Shown here: piece by piece, positions 50,325 through 59,294 of the stretch | Position numbering within the stretch: position 1 is the first letter of the stretch | Layout: each line of letters begins with the position of its first letter | Assembly (NCBI RefSeq): GCF_002163855.1 | Contig: NZ_CP019332.1 | Span: forward strand, 2,707,145-2,771,144 | Origin: Winogradskyella sp. PC-19 | GTDB taxonomy: Bacteria > Bacteroidota > Bacteroidia > Flavobacteriales > Flavobacteriaceae | Direction of reading: 5' to 3' | DNA length: 64,000 nucleotides | Translations under genes and position numbers: made by a program | Notes under the pieces: generated by a model | Database searches by the model: none | Told to the model about the DNA's origin: nothing | Seen by the model: the letters and a program-made list of their open reading frames with translations, nothing else

Positions 50325-51917
50325 ATGCAAAAAAAAATTGTTTTAACCGTACTGTATTTTTTAACCATATTCTTAAGCTTTTCGCAGCAAGAATTAAAAA
50401 TTGAAATAGTAGATGCTGATACAAAAGAACCTATTTCCTTTGCGACTGCATTGTTTAAAGAGACCTCTAGAGGTGTTATTGCAGATTATGATGGCGGTAT
50501 TAGAATTCCATTTATAAATATCGAAAACACACCTGATTTAATTATTACGGCATTAGGTTATACTGATTTAGAAGTGTCCTGTAAGACTCTAAATATTAAT
50601 GAAATTAATAGAATAGAAATGATGCCTCAGGCTGAGTCGTTAGATGTTGTTATTTTGAATGTGACAAAAAAGGATAGGCAAAAAGCATTCAATGTCAATA
50701 GATTAATAAAGGATAATAAAAAAATATTGGGTAAAAAAATTGTTGAAAAAGCAATTAACAGAATAACCTATAACCTAGATGATAAACCTCATTCCATTAT
50801 TGGTTATTACAGAGATTACCAAATAGTCAATGACGAATATTTTAACCTAATCGAGGGTATTGTCGAACAATATGATGCTGGTATAAAGACAAATAAAATT
50901 ACTGATGTAAATAATAAAAATGCTATTTACTCGCTTAAAAAAAATCCTGAATTTAAATCAAGTAACAGGTATGCTAAGGCTTATGATGGCGAAAGTAAGT
51001 ATGTGCAAAATGCAGATTTATTAGGTTTTGGTGGTAATGAATTAAGCATACTAAATGTACATAATCCGATACGTAATTTTAATCTGAATAGCTTTTCTTA
51101 TGTATACAAATTCATAGAAAATTTTATTCCAAATCATGAGTTTGCAAAAGAAGGTTTTGTGTTTGACGAAGATAATCCGATTGTAAATATTTCTTTTACT
51201 ACCCTAACTAATCAACGAAAAGGAGTCCAACAAAGAATACAAGGTACCACCAAAGCCGAAAAATTTAAAGTTTCTGGTATTATTTCAATTTCGCTTAGAG
51301 ATTATGCTATTCATGGATTTAGTTACACCATGTTTGATTATAAGCAGAGAAATCCTTTGTTCACCGTTAAGATAGAATACAAGAAAATGCAGGATAAAAT
51401 GTATTTAAATTACATATCGTTTAATAATAGATTTGTTGTCACAGATGAGTTTGTTTTTAAAGAAGAAAAAGTAACATATGATAAAGAAAATGAGTGCTTC
51501 GAAGTTTTATTTAATAATGACGTAAATAATCAAAAAATTAATAAACGAAATTTTAAAATAAGGTACAAAAACAAAAAAGTCATAATAAAATCGGTTGAAC
51601 AAATGAGTTCCAAAAAAGTAAAGGTATTTATTAACGATTTTGATAAATCCCTATCAGAATTGTATGATGATGATATGAGTGAGATAACTTTTATAATAAA
51701 AAATATAGAAGATGTTGATGGGAGAGATATTTATAAATCAAGAGAGGTTGCTGCGTATCAGTTTCGAGAGTTTTTTTCACAAGAAATTTTTAAAGATAAA
51801 AAGATAGATGCTAATTTAAAATTCACTTCAAAAGTAGAGCCTTTGCTTTATGCACCCTCAAATACTTTAAAAAACACTAAACCCTACATTGTAAACACAC
51901 CATTGAAAAACAAATAA
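50325..51917 (+). CDS. Secreted carboxypeptidase-like regulatory domain protein
   Basis: A 530-residue protein with a signal peptide (about 1-20, FLSFSQQ) and an N-terminal CarboxypepD_reg-like domain (about 22-105: FATALFKETSRGVIADYDGG, then ALGYTDLEV). The long remainder (about 115-530) is beta-rich with a conserved KAINRITYNLDDKPHSIIGY stretch and is unrecognised. The start at MQKKIVLTVLYF is preferred over a Met 14 codons upstream because it leaves a clean signal sequence. The next gene begins 4 nt later. Confidence 0.75.
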   Translation: MQKKIVLTVLYFLTIFLSFSQQELKIEIVDADTKEPISFATALFKETSRGVIADYDGGIRIPFINIENTPDLIITALGYTDLEVSCKTLNINEINRIEMMPQAESLDVVILNVTKKDRQKAFNVNRLIKDNKKILGKKIVEKAINRITYNLDDKPHSIIGYYRDYQIVNDEYFNLIEGIVEQYDAGIKTNKITDVNNKNAIYSLKKNPEFKSSNRYAKAYDGESKYVQNADLLGFGGNELSILNVHNPIRNFNLNSFSYVYKFIENFIPNHEFAKEGFVFDEDNPIVNISFTTLTNQRKGVQQRIQGTTKAEKFKVSGIISISLRDYAIHGFSYTMFDYKQRNPLFTVKIEYKKMQDKMYLNYISFNNRFVVTDEFVFKEEKVTYDKENECFEVLFNNDVNNQKINKRNFKIRYKNKKVIIKSVEQMSSKKVKVFINDFDKSLSELYDDDMSEITFIIKNIEDVDGRDIYKSREVAAYQFREFFSQEIFKDKKIDANLKFTSKVEPLLYAPSNTLKNTKPYIVNTPLKNK

Positions 51918-51921
51918 AAAT

Positions 51922-54279
51922 ATGAGGTTATTTATTCTATTTTTTCTACTTATTTCTTCGGTAAATGCACAGTCCACTTTTCAGAATATAGAATATAATT
52001 TTGAAGATTTTGCTGAATTACCTAGGGAGCAGATTTATACGCATATTAATAAGTCAACTTTTATCACTGGCGAATATATTTGGTTTAAAACTTATGCAAT
52101 ATCAAGGGACACAAAGGAAACCTCAACACGCACATCTAATATTTATTGTGTCTTAACTGATAATGAAGATAAAGTGATTTCGCAAAAAATGATAATGGGT
52201 ATAAATGGTGTATCTAATGGTCAAATAGCTACGGATAGTACTTTTAAATCTGGAGATTATACATTAAAAACATATACCAATTGGACTAATAATTTTAAAG
52301 ATGAATATGTTCATTACCAAGCCAAAATAAAGATTATAAATCCGCTTGAAAAAAGCTTTGATAAATCCTTAAAATCTAATAAAACTATCGATCTGCAACT
52401 GTTACCTGAAAGTGGGCACTTTTTGGCAAATGTAAATAATAAGGTAGGCATAATAGCCAAAGATAGCTTGGGAAGAGCAGTATCAGATCTACGTGTTAGA
52501 TTGTTCAAAAATGAAACGCAAATTTCAGAAATAACGCTAAACGACAAGGGAATTAATATATTTGAAGTTACACCTGATAAAAGCAGCAATTATAGTGCAA
52601 AATATAGCTATGGTGGTACTGATTTCATTGTTGGGTTTCCTGAAACTGATTTTCAAGGAGTTTTGCTACATTTTGATAATAAAGAAGAGTTGAAAGTAGA
52701 AATTAAAACAAATCCTAATACACTTTCAATTATAAAGAGACAACCTTTTAAACTTACTATTCATAATAGCGTAGATCTTATTAGCTATGAATTTAATTTT
52801 CAAGATAATTTGAATCAACAGTTTAAATTATCCAAAGCGGATTTATTTTCAGGAATTAATATCATTACACTTTTTGATTCACAAGGTAAGGCTATTGCTG
52901 AACGTATGATTTTTAATTATGATGGATTAGACATTTCAACGATTGAAAACAAAATTATTAACAAAAAGAATGATAGTATAGAAATAAAACTACCTTTTAA
53001 AAAATTGATAAATACAGACTTTAGTAGTCTAAGCGCTTCGGTTTTACCATCAGAAACTAAATCATATAATCATCATGAGAATTTATTATCCTCAATTCTA
53101 TTAAGTCCTTATATAAGAGGCGCTATAGAAAATGCTAATTATTATTTCAATGATATAAGCAAAGAGAAAAAAATTGAGTTGGATAACTTATTATTAACTC
53201 AAGGTTGGAGTAGATATGACTGGCAAACTATTTTTAATAATCCACCCGAAATGACTGAAGAGTTCGAATACGGAATTAATTATAGATTATCATCGAATTC
53301 TGATAAGAATGAAACATTTTTAATCTATCCTAACTTCAATACAAAGTCAGAGATATTAGAGATTCCTCCAAATCAGTTTGTGGAAAAAGTTGGTTTCTTT
53401 CCAATAAATGACGAGAAACTAAGAATCGGTAAACGAGAAAAGAATAGTTTAATAGGTAAGTCTAATCTCGTTGTTGATTTTTATCCAAACAGAATTCCTG
53501 AATTAAACTCTACAGAAGAGTCAATATCTACCTTTAATTCAAATCAGCTCACAAATCAAATAGCTTACGAGCCTCTTACCAGCTTAGATAATCTACAGAA
53601 GTTAGATGAAGTCAAGATTGTAAAAACTAAAGAGTACACACGTATTGAGAAACTACAAAATAAGACGCTAGGAAAGATATTCGATTTTGACGAAGATATG
53701 AAACGCAGCTATAGAACTTTTGCTCAGTTTATAAGTTCACACGGTTATTATGTTGAGAATATTAAAGGCGTAAGAGGAGAAAATACACCGGGTATAACTA
53801 CATTTATTATAGAAACAAGAAATCCAGTATCTATAAATGGCACCAAAGAGCCAAGGATTTTTTTAAATGGCGCTTACTTGGTTGACTATAACTTTTTAAA
53901 TGAGTTTAGTATGCGAGATGTTGATTATGTAGAGGTCAATAAAGGAGGAATTGGTGAAGGTATAAGAGCAGGAGCAGGTGTTATTAGAATATATACAGAT
54001 ACAAACAAAAAGCCACCACTTACTCCAAAAATTTCTTTCTCTGAATATAATATTCCTTTAAGTTATAATCAGCCAAAACAATATTATGCTCCAAAATTTA
54101 AATCAAACCAAAGTCAGTTCTTTAAAGAATATGGAGTTATAGACTGGCAACCAAATCTAAAAGTCAAAAATGGCTTTATAACGTTCAAAATACCAACTCA
54201 AAATTATCCCATTAAGATTTTTATTGAAGGTGTAGTAAAGACAAAATCTTTAGTTTCTGAGATAATTGAGATTAATTAG
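51922..54279 (+). CDS. Large secreted protein with MG2-like and TonB-plug-like regions
   Basis: A 785-residue exported protein (signal peptide about 1-16, VNAQS). The early segment EQIYTHINKSTFITGEYIWF (about 36-55) resembles the MG2 start of alpha-2-macroglobulin-type proteins. A C-terminal region (about 600-695) ending EVNKGGIGEGIRAGAGVIRI resembles a TonB receptor plug, but no beta-barrel follows, so it is not a transporter. It pairs with the upstream CarboxypepD_reg protein, 4 nt away, suggesting an outer-membrane or surface complex. Confidence 0.75.
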   Translation: MRLFILFFLLISSVNAQSTFQNIEYNFEDFAELPREQIYTHINKSTFITGEYIWFKTYAISRDTKETSTRTSNIYCVLTDNEDKVISQKMIMGINGVSNGQIATDSTFKSGDYTLKTYTNWTNNFKDEYVHYQAKIKIINPLEKSFDKSLKSNKTIDLQLLPESGHFLANVNNKVGIIAKDSLGRAVSDLRVRLFKNETQISEITLNDKGINIFEVTPDKSSNYSAKYSYGGTDFIVGFPETDFQGVLLHFDNKEELKVEIKTNPNTLSIIKRQPFKLTIHNSVDLISYEFNFQDNLNQQFKLSKADLFSGINIITLFDSQGKAIAERMIFNYDGLDISTIENKIINKKNDSIEIKLPFKKLINTDFSSLSASVLPSETKSYNHHENLLSSILLSPYIRGAIENANYYFNDISKEKKIELDNLLLTQGWSRYDWQTIFNNPPEMTEEFEYGINYRLSSNSDKNETFLIYPNFNTKSEILEIPPNQFVEKVGFFPINDEKLRIGKREKNSLIGKSNLVVDFYPNRIPELNSTEESISTFNSNQLTNQIAYEPLTSLDNLQKLDEVKIVKTKEYTRIEKLQNKTLGKIFDFDEDMKRSYRTFAQFISSHGYYVENIKGVRGENTPGITTFIIETRNPVSINGTKEPRIFLNGAYLVDYNFLNEFSMRDVDYVEVNKGGIGEGIRAGAGVIRIYTDTNKKPPLTPKISFSEYNIPLSYNQPKQYYAPKFKSNQSQFFKEYGVIDWQPNLKVKNGFITFKIPTQNYPIKIFIEGVVKTKSLVSEIIEIN

Positions 54280-54328
54280 TTATTTACTTTTTGATGATTA
54301 ATAATCATAAATCTTAATTAAAAACAAT

Positions 54329-54358
54329 TTGAGAAACGTATAACTATCCTTATTTTTG
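54329..54358 (+). promoter_or_regulatory. Promoter of sucC
   Basis: TTG at 54329-54331 and TATTTTTG at 54351-54358, with a 19-nt spacer, 26 nt before the sucC ATG. Confidence 0.75.
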
Positions 54359-54384
54359 CGCAACGAATAAATTTCTGACAACAA

Positions 54385-55575
54385 ATGAATTTACACGAAT
54401 ATCAAGGAAAAGAATTATTGAGTAGTTTCGGCGTACGTATCCAACGTGGTATAGTAGCACAAACTGCTGACGAAGCAGTTGATGCTGCAAAAAAATTAAC
54501 TGAAGAAACTGGTACAGGATGGCACGTTATCAAGGCGCAAGTTCATGCTGGTGGACGTGGAAAAGGTGGTGGCGTAAAGCTGGCTAAAAATCTTGACGAA
54601 GTTAAAAGTATCGCTGGAGATATTATCGGTATGGATTTGGTAACACCTCAAACTTCGGCAGAAGGAAAGCGTGTACACCAAGTTCTCGTTGCAGAAGATG
54701 TGTATTACCCAGGTGATAACGAACCAGAAGAATATTACATGTCAGTACTTTTAAATAGAGGTACAGGTAAGAATATGATTATGTATTCTACTGAAGGTGG
54801 TATGGATATCGAAACTGTAGCAGAAGAAACACCTCATTTAATTTTTACAGAAGAAATAGACCCTGCATTAGGGTTATTAGGTTTTCAAGCTAGACGTGTA
54901 GCATTTAACTTAGGTTTATCAGGTACAGCTTTTAAGGAAATGACAAAGTTTGTTTCTGCACTGTATACAGCTTATGTAAAGTCAGATGCTGCTTTATTTG
55001 AAATTAATCCAGTTTTAAAAACTAGTGATGATAAAATAATGGCTGTAGATTCTAAAGTTACTTTAGATGGTAATGCTTTATTTAGACACAAGGATTTAGC
55101 TGCTTTAAGAGATAAACGAGAAGAAAACCCAGTAGAGGTTGAAGCTGGAGAACATGGTTTAAATTATGTTGATCTTGACGGAAACGTTGGTTGTATGGTT
55201 AACGGTGCTGGTTTAGCAATGGCAACCATGGATTTAATTAAGCAAGCAGGCGGAGAACCAGCTAACTTCTTAGATGTTGGTGGTACTGCAGATGCAGCTC
55301 GTGTAGAAATTGCTTTTGAACTTATTTTAAGAGATCCAGCTGTAAAAGCTATTTTAATCAATATTTTTGGTGGTATCGTACGTTGTGATCGTGTAGCACA
55401 AGGTGTAATTGATGCTTATAAAAATATGGGTAATATCAATGTGCCAATAATTGTACGCTTACAAGGTACAAATGCAGATATCGCTAAGAAACTAATTGAT
55501 GACTCTGGCTTAGACGTTATGAGTGCAACTGAGTTCCAAGAAGCTGCAGATAAAGTACAGAAAGTTTTAGGTTAA
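54385..55575 (+). CDS. sucC: Succinyl-CoA synthetase beta subunit
   Basis: A 396-residue ADP-forming succinyl-CoA ligase beta subunit of the TCA cycle. The ATP-grasp domain (MNLHEYQGKELLSSFGV at the start, AQVHAGGRGKGGGVKL about 50-65) and the C-terminal ligase domain (FLDVGGTADAARVEIAF, INIFGGIVRCDRVAQGV) are complete. sucD is not adjacent; a terminator follows within 20 nt, so the alpha subunit must be elsewhere. Confidence 0.97.
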   Translation: MNLHEYQGKELLSSFGVRIQRGIVAQTADEAVDAAKKLTEETGTGWHVIKAQVHAGGRGKGGGVKLAKNLDEVKSIAGDIIGMDLVTPQTSAEGKRVHQVLVAEDVYYPGDNEPEEYYMSVLLNRGTGKNMIMYSTEGGMDIETVAEETPHLIFTEEIDPALGLLGFQARRVAFNLGLSGTAFKEMTKFVSALYTAYVKSDAALFEINPVLKTSDDKIMAVDSKVTLDGNALFRHKDLAALRDKREENPVEVEAGEHGLNYVDLDGNVGCMVNGAGLAMATMDLIKQAGGEPANFLDVGGTADAARVEIAFELILRDPAVKAILINIFGGIVRCDRVAQGVIDAYKNMGNINVPIIVRLQGTNADIAKKLIDDSGLDVMSATEFQEAADKVQKVLG

Positions 55576-55594
55576 GCTAAATATTATACATTTT

Positions 55595-55624
55595 AAAAAG
55601 AGCAACTTAATCGTTGCTCTTTTT
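55595..55624. terminator. Bidirectional terminator (sucC / DUF1456)
   Basis: AAAAAGAGCAAC (55595-55606) pairs with GTTGCTCTTTTT (55613-55624). The stop codon of the minus-strand DUF1456 gene lies in the loop. Confidence 0.85.
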
Positions 55625-55885
55625 ATTTGGTTTATTTTGAGATTTCTTCTCTCCTTTCTTAGGCATTGGACCTCTTAGATGAATAATAAGTCCATTAAGA
55701 AAGTTTCTGAGAATTTGATCGCCGCATTCCATATACTTTGGATGGTCTTCATTTCTGAAAAAAGCGTTAAGCTCACTTTTAGAGATTCTAAAATCTACAA
55801 GAGCTAAAATTTTGACCATATCATCATCTCTTAATTTATGAGCAACTCTTATCTTTTTAAATATATCGTTATTAGTTAAAGCCAT
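55607..55885 (-). CDS. DUF1456 (YehS-like) single-domain protein
   Basis: A 92-residue protein opening MALTNNDIFKKIRVAHKLRD, the DUF1456 repeat (helix-turn-helix-like) that occurs twice in E. coli YehS (about 150 residues). Here only one copy is present, with the FFRNEDHPKYMECGDQILRN segment, and a Lys-rich tail (KKGEKKSQNKPNKKSND) replaces the second. Function unknown. It is downstream of the esterase gene by 3 nt on the minus strand. Confidence 0.82.
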   Translation of the reverse strand: MALTNNDIFKKIRVAHKLRDDDMVKILALVDFRISKSELNAFFRNEDHPKYMECGDQILRNFLNGLIIHLRGPMPKKGEKKSQNKPNKKSND

Positions 55886-55888
55886 AGT

Positions 55889-56692
55889 TTAATTATTTAT
55901 CCAAAGATAGGCATCTCCAAAATGAGAACCCCAAAATTCTTCATTATGTTTTCCACCTTCAATGATAATATTTTTAATCTGATTATCTTTGATTCCTTTG
56001 TTTTTAAGTAGCCTAACCATTCGTTTTTGATTAGGCACCATACTTTCTCCTTCTTCTGTACCTACAAGGAAATAAAACTTTTTAGTATCAGAAATCTCAG
56101 ATGTTTCTACAAGACTATAAATCTCCTCGTTTATCCAAAAAGACGGAGAGAAAACACCTGCTTTACCAAAGGTATCTGGAAACTTAATGACACCATAAAA
56201 AGAGATTAATCCACCTAGTGAAGCTCCAAAAAGAGTGGTGTTTTCTGCGTTTTTGATAGTTCGGTAGGTAATATCGATATGAGGCTTTAAGGTATTTTTT
56301 ATAAAAGTTAAATATTTATCACCTTGACCACCACCGTATTTTTCATGGGTGTAAGGTGTTAGTTCATCAATACGCTTTTCATTACCATGTTCGATACCAA
56401 CTATAATACTTTGATTACTGATTAGTCCATCAAGAAACTCATCTACTTTCCATTCACCAACGTAAGAGGTTTCATTATCAAATAAATTTTGAGCATCATG
56501 CATATATATGACAGGATAGGATTTATTCGATTTTTGATAATCTTTAGGTAAATAAATCCATATTTTCCTTGACGTTTCAAGTTGAGGACATGCAATGGTG
56601 AAACTTTCAACTTGCTTTGAGGCAGTACTTTGAGCTTTAATATCTTTTGATAAAATAATCAGCAACACTACATAAATAAGCTTGTATTTCAT
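55889..56692 (-). CDS. Secreted alpha/beta hydrolase, esterase D/Fes-like
   Basis: A 267-residue exported esterase-like protein (signal peptide about 1-20, DIKAQS). SYPVIYMHDAQNLFD (about 59-73), the nucleophile GASLGG (about 158-163) and GGKHNEEFWG (catalytic His) fit the putative esterase family that includes siderophore esterases and feruloyl/polysaccharide deacetylating enzymes. Substrate unknown. It shares an operon with the DUF1456 gene. Confidence 0.88.
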   Translation of the reverse strand: MKYKLIYVVLLIILSKDIKAQSTASKQVESFTIACPQLETSRKIWIYLPKDYQKSNKSYPVIYMHDAQNLFDNETSYVGEWKVDEFLDGLISNQSIIVGIEHGNEKRIDELTPYTHEKYGGGQGDKYLTFIKNTLKPHIDITYRTIKNAENTTLFGASLGGLISFYGVIKFPDTFGKAGVFSPSFWINEEIYSLVETSEISDTKKFYFLVGTEEGESMVPNQKRMVRLLKNKGIKDNQIKNIIIEGGKHNEEFWGSHFGDAYLWINN

Positions 56693-56840
56693 ACAATTTT
56701 AAAAGACCAAAGTTGATAAACGTGGAAAATTACCGATAAATTACGTATTTATTTTCGACAAGATACATCATATAGACGACAATAAAATAATGTGCCTTCT
56801 TAACTTTGTGATATTCAAAAAACCCTCGGAATATCCATTA

Positions 56841-57242
56841 ATGATTAATCGCGTTGAAAAATTAAGCTTACTATCAGAAATGATAGCATTTGCGCAAAAA
56901 GACGAAAATATAAAGTCTATTGAGCACAAATTTTTATTAAGTATAGCTCGACAGTTAGAAATCTCTGACTCAGATTTTAATTATCTTTTTCAGCATCCAG
57001 TTACCTATGTGAATTTAAAGTCACACAGTGAGCGTATTGTTCAATTTCATAGATTAATTTTATTAATGAACCTTGACCACAAGATGTCTTCAAAGCAGCT
57101 TGTCAAAATTCATAATTTTGGATTAAGAATGGGTTTGAGTCAAGAGGCAATAAATCGAGTATTGGATTTAATGGATAGTTTTCCTAACAAGATAGTACCA
57201 CCGGATTTTTTAATAGATATTTTTAAGGTACAGTATAACTAA
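56841..57242 (+). CDS. TerB-like helical protein
   Basis: A 133-residue all-helical protein. It opens MINRVEKLSLLSEMIAFAQK, and the two-half pattern of acidic helices (DENIKSIEHKFLLSIARQLE, IHNFGLRMGLSQEAINRVLD) fits the TerB fold. The frame extends 17 codons upstream to 56790, but the later Met gives a TerB-like N-terminus. Convergent with uvrB, with 2 nt between the stops. Function unknown; a tellurite role should not be assumed. Confidence 0.68.
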   Translation: MINRVEKLSLLSEMIAFAQKDENIKSIEHKFLLSIARQLEISDSDFNYLFQHPVTYVNLKSHSERIVQFHRLILLMNLDHKMSSKQLVKIHNFGLRMGLSQEAINRVLDLMDSFPNKIVPPDFLIDIFKVQYN

Positions 57243-57244
57243 TT

Positions 57245-59251
57245 CTATTTTACTTTTAGTTTTTCAAGACGCTCTTGGTATGCAGTAATTTCATCTCTAA
57301 AACGCGCCGCTTCCATGAAGTCTAGAGCTTTTGCAGCTTGTTCCATTAATTTTCGAGTTTCTCTTACTTTCTTTTCTAATTCGCCTTTAGTCAAATATTT
57401 ACTTTCTGGTTCAGCTGCTAGTTTAGCGTCTAATTCTGTTTTATATGTGCTCACTGAGTTTTTTGCAAGTGCACTATCCAAACTTTTATTTAAGGCTTTA
57501 GGAACTAAATTATGCTTTGTATTATAAGCAATTTGTTTTTCGCGACGATACTCGGTTTCATCAATAGTTTTTTGCATACTTTTTGTTATAACATCTGCAT
57601 ACATTATCGCTTTTCCATTGAGATTTCTTGCAGCTCTACCAACAGTTTGGGTTAATGAACGATTACTACGTAAAAAGCCTTCTTTATCAGCATCTAAAAT
57701 TGCTACAAGAGATACTTCTGGTAAATCTAAACCTTCACGAAGTAGGTTAACACCAACTAAAACATCAAAAATACCTTTGCGTAAGTCTTGCATAATCTCA
57801 ACACGCTCAAGCGTATCTACATCACTGTGGATGTAGCGACATCTAATAGCAATCCGGCTTAAATATTTCACTAATTCTTCAGCCATTCTTTTGGTTAGAG
57901 TAGTGACTAAAGTACGTTCATCTTTTTCTACCCGAGTTTGAATTTCTTCAATTAAGTCATCAATCTGATTTAAGCTTGGGCGAACCTCTATAATAGGATC
58001 TAATAGACCTGTTGGTCTTATAACTTGCTCGACATAAACGCCATCTGTTTTTTGCATTTCGTAATCTGCTGGTGTAGCAGAAACATAAATAACTTGGTTT
58101 TGAAGCGCTTCAAATTCCTCAAACTTTAACGGTCTATTATCCATAGCTGCAGGTAATCGAAAACCGTAATCCACCAAGTTTACTTTTCGACTTCTATCAC
58201 CGCCATACATGGCATGTACTTGAGAAATGGTAACATGACTTTCATCAACAACCATCAAGTAGTCTTCTGGGAAATAATCTAACAAGCAGAAAGGTCTTGT
58301 ACCTGGAGCACGCCCATCTAAGTATCGCGAATAGTTTTCTATCCCAGAACAATACCCTAATTCTCTAATCATCTCTAAATCAAACTCGGTACGCTCTTTA
58401 AGACGTTTTGCTTCAAGATGTTTACCTATATCCTTGAAATAGTCATGCTGCTTTACTAAGTCATCCTGAATGTTATGTATTGCATTTTGAAGCACGTCTG
58501 GCGATGTTACAAACATGTTTGCTGGATAGATATTTAGTCGATCGTACTTTTCAATGATGTCTTGTGAGTGTGGGTTAAAAGCTTCTATTTCTTCAATTTC
58601 ATCTCCAAAAAAGTGAACGCGAAATGCATTATCAGAATAACCAGGAAAAATATCTACAGTATCACCTTTAATCCTGAAATTTCCGTTTTTAAAATCCGCT
58701 TCAGTTCTAGAATACAAACTTTGCACCAGTTGATGTAATAGTTTAGTTCTAGAAATAACTTGGTCACGCTCTAGCGTAATAACATTTTTCTGAAATTCTA
58801 CAGGGTTTCCGATACCATATAAACACGATACAGAAGCAACTACTAAAACATCGCGTCGACCAGAAAGTAGAGAAGAGGTTGTGCTTAATCGCATCTTTTC
58901 AATCTCTTCATTTATAGATAAATCTTTTTCGATATAAACACCAGATACCGGAATGTAAGCCTCGGGCTGGTAATAATCGTAATAAGACACAAAATACTCT
59001 ACGGCATTGTCAGGAAAAAACTGCTTGAATTCTGAATATAATTGAGCCGCTAGAGTTTTGTTATGCGCTAAAACCAAAGTTGGTCGTTGCACTTCTTCAA
59101 TGACATTAGCCACTGTGAAAGTTTTACCAGAGCCAGTCACACCTAGTAGGGTCTGATAGCGTTCGTCATTTTCAATGCCTTGTGATAGTTGCTTTATAGC
59201 TTGTGGCTGGTCACCAGTAGGTTTAAATTCGGATTCAATCTTAAAACGCAT
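57245..59251 (-). CDS. uvrB: Excinuclease ABC subunit B
   Basis: A 668-residue UvrB, the damage-verifying helicase of nucleotide excision repair. Walker A GVTGSGKT (37-44), the beta-hairpin region YYDYYQPEAYIP (about 92-103), DESH (about 338), VNLLREGLDLPE and QTVGRAARN are present, and the C-terminal UVR motif (about 630-665) that binds UvrC ends AYQERLEKLKVK. Length and layout are standard. uvrA and uvrC are not nearby. On the minus strand a TAACTTTG -7-like box lies just before the ATG. Confidence 0.97.
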   Translation of the reverse strand: MRFKIESEFKPTGDQPQAIKQLSQGIENDERYQTLLGVTGSGKTFTVANVIEEVQRPTLVLAHNKTLAAQLYSEFKQFFPDNAVEYFVSYYDYYQPEAYIPVSGVYIEKDLSINEEIEKMRLSTTSSLLSGRRDVLVVASVSCLYGIGNPVEFQKNVITLERDQVISRTKLLHQLVQSLYSRTEADFKNGNFRIKGDTVDIFPGYSDNAFRVHFFGDEIEEIEAFNPHSQDIIEKYDRLNIYPANMFVTSPDVLQNAIHNIQDDLVKQHDYFKDIGKHLEAKRLKERTEFDLEMIRELGYCSGIENYSRYLDGRAPGTRPFCLLDYFPEDYLMVVDESHVTISQVHAMYGGDRSRKVNLVDYGFRLPAAMDNRPLKFEEFEALQNQVIYVSATPADYEMQKTDGVYVEQVIRPTGLLDPIIEVRPSLNQIDDLIEEIQTRVEKDERTLVTTLTKRMAEELVKYLSRIAIRCRYIHSDVDTLERVEIMQDLRKGIFDVLVGVNLLREGLDLPEVSLVAILDADKEGFLRSNRSLTQTVGRAARNLNGKAIMYADVITKSMQKTIDETEYRREKQIAYNTKHNLVPKALNKSLDSALAKNSVSTYKTELDAKLAAEPESKYLTKGELEKKVRETRKLMEQAAKALDFMEAARFRDEITAYQERLEKLKVK

Positions 59252-59294
59252 AGAGCAAAGTTACGACAAAGAATAGCGTAATGAAAGTTAACAA

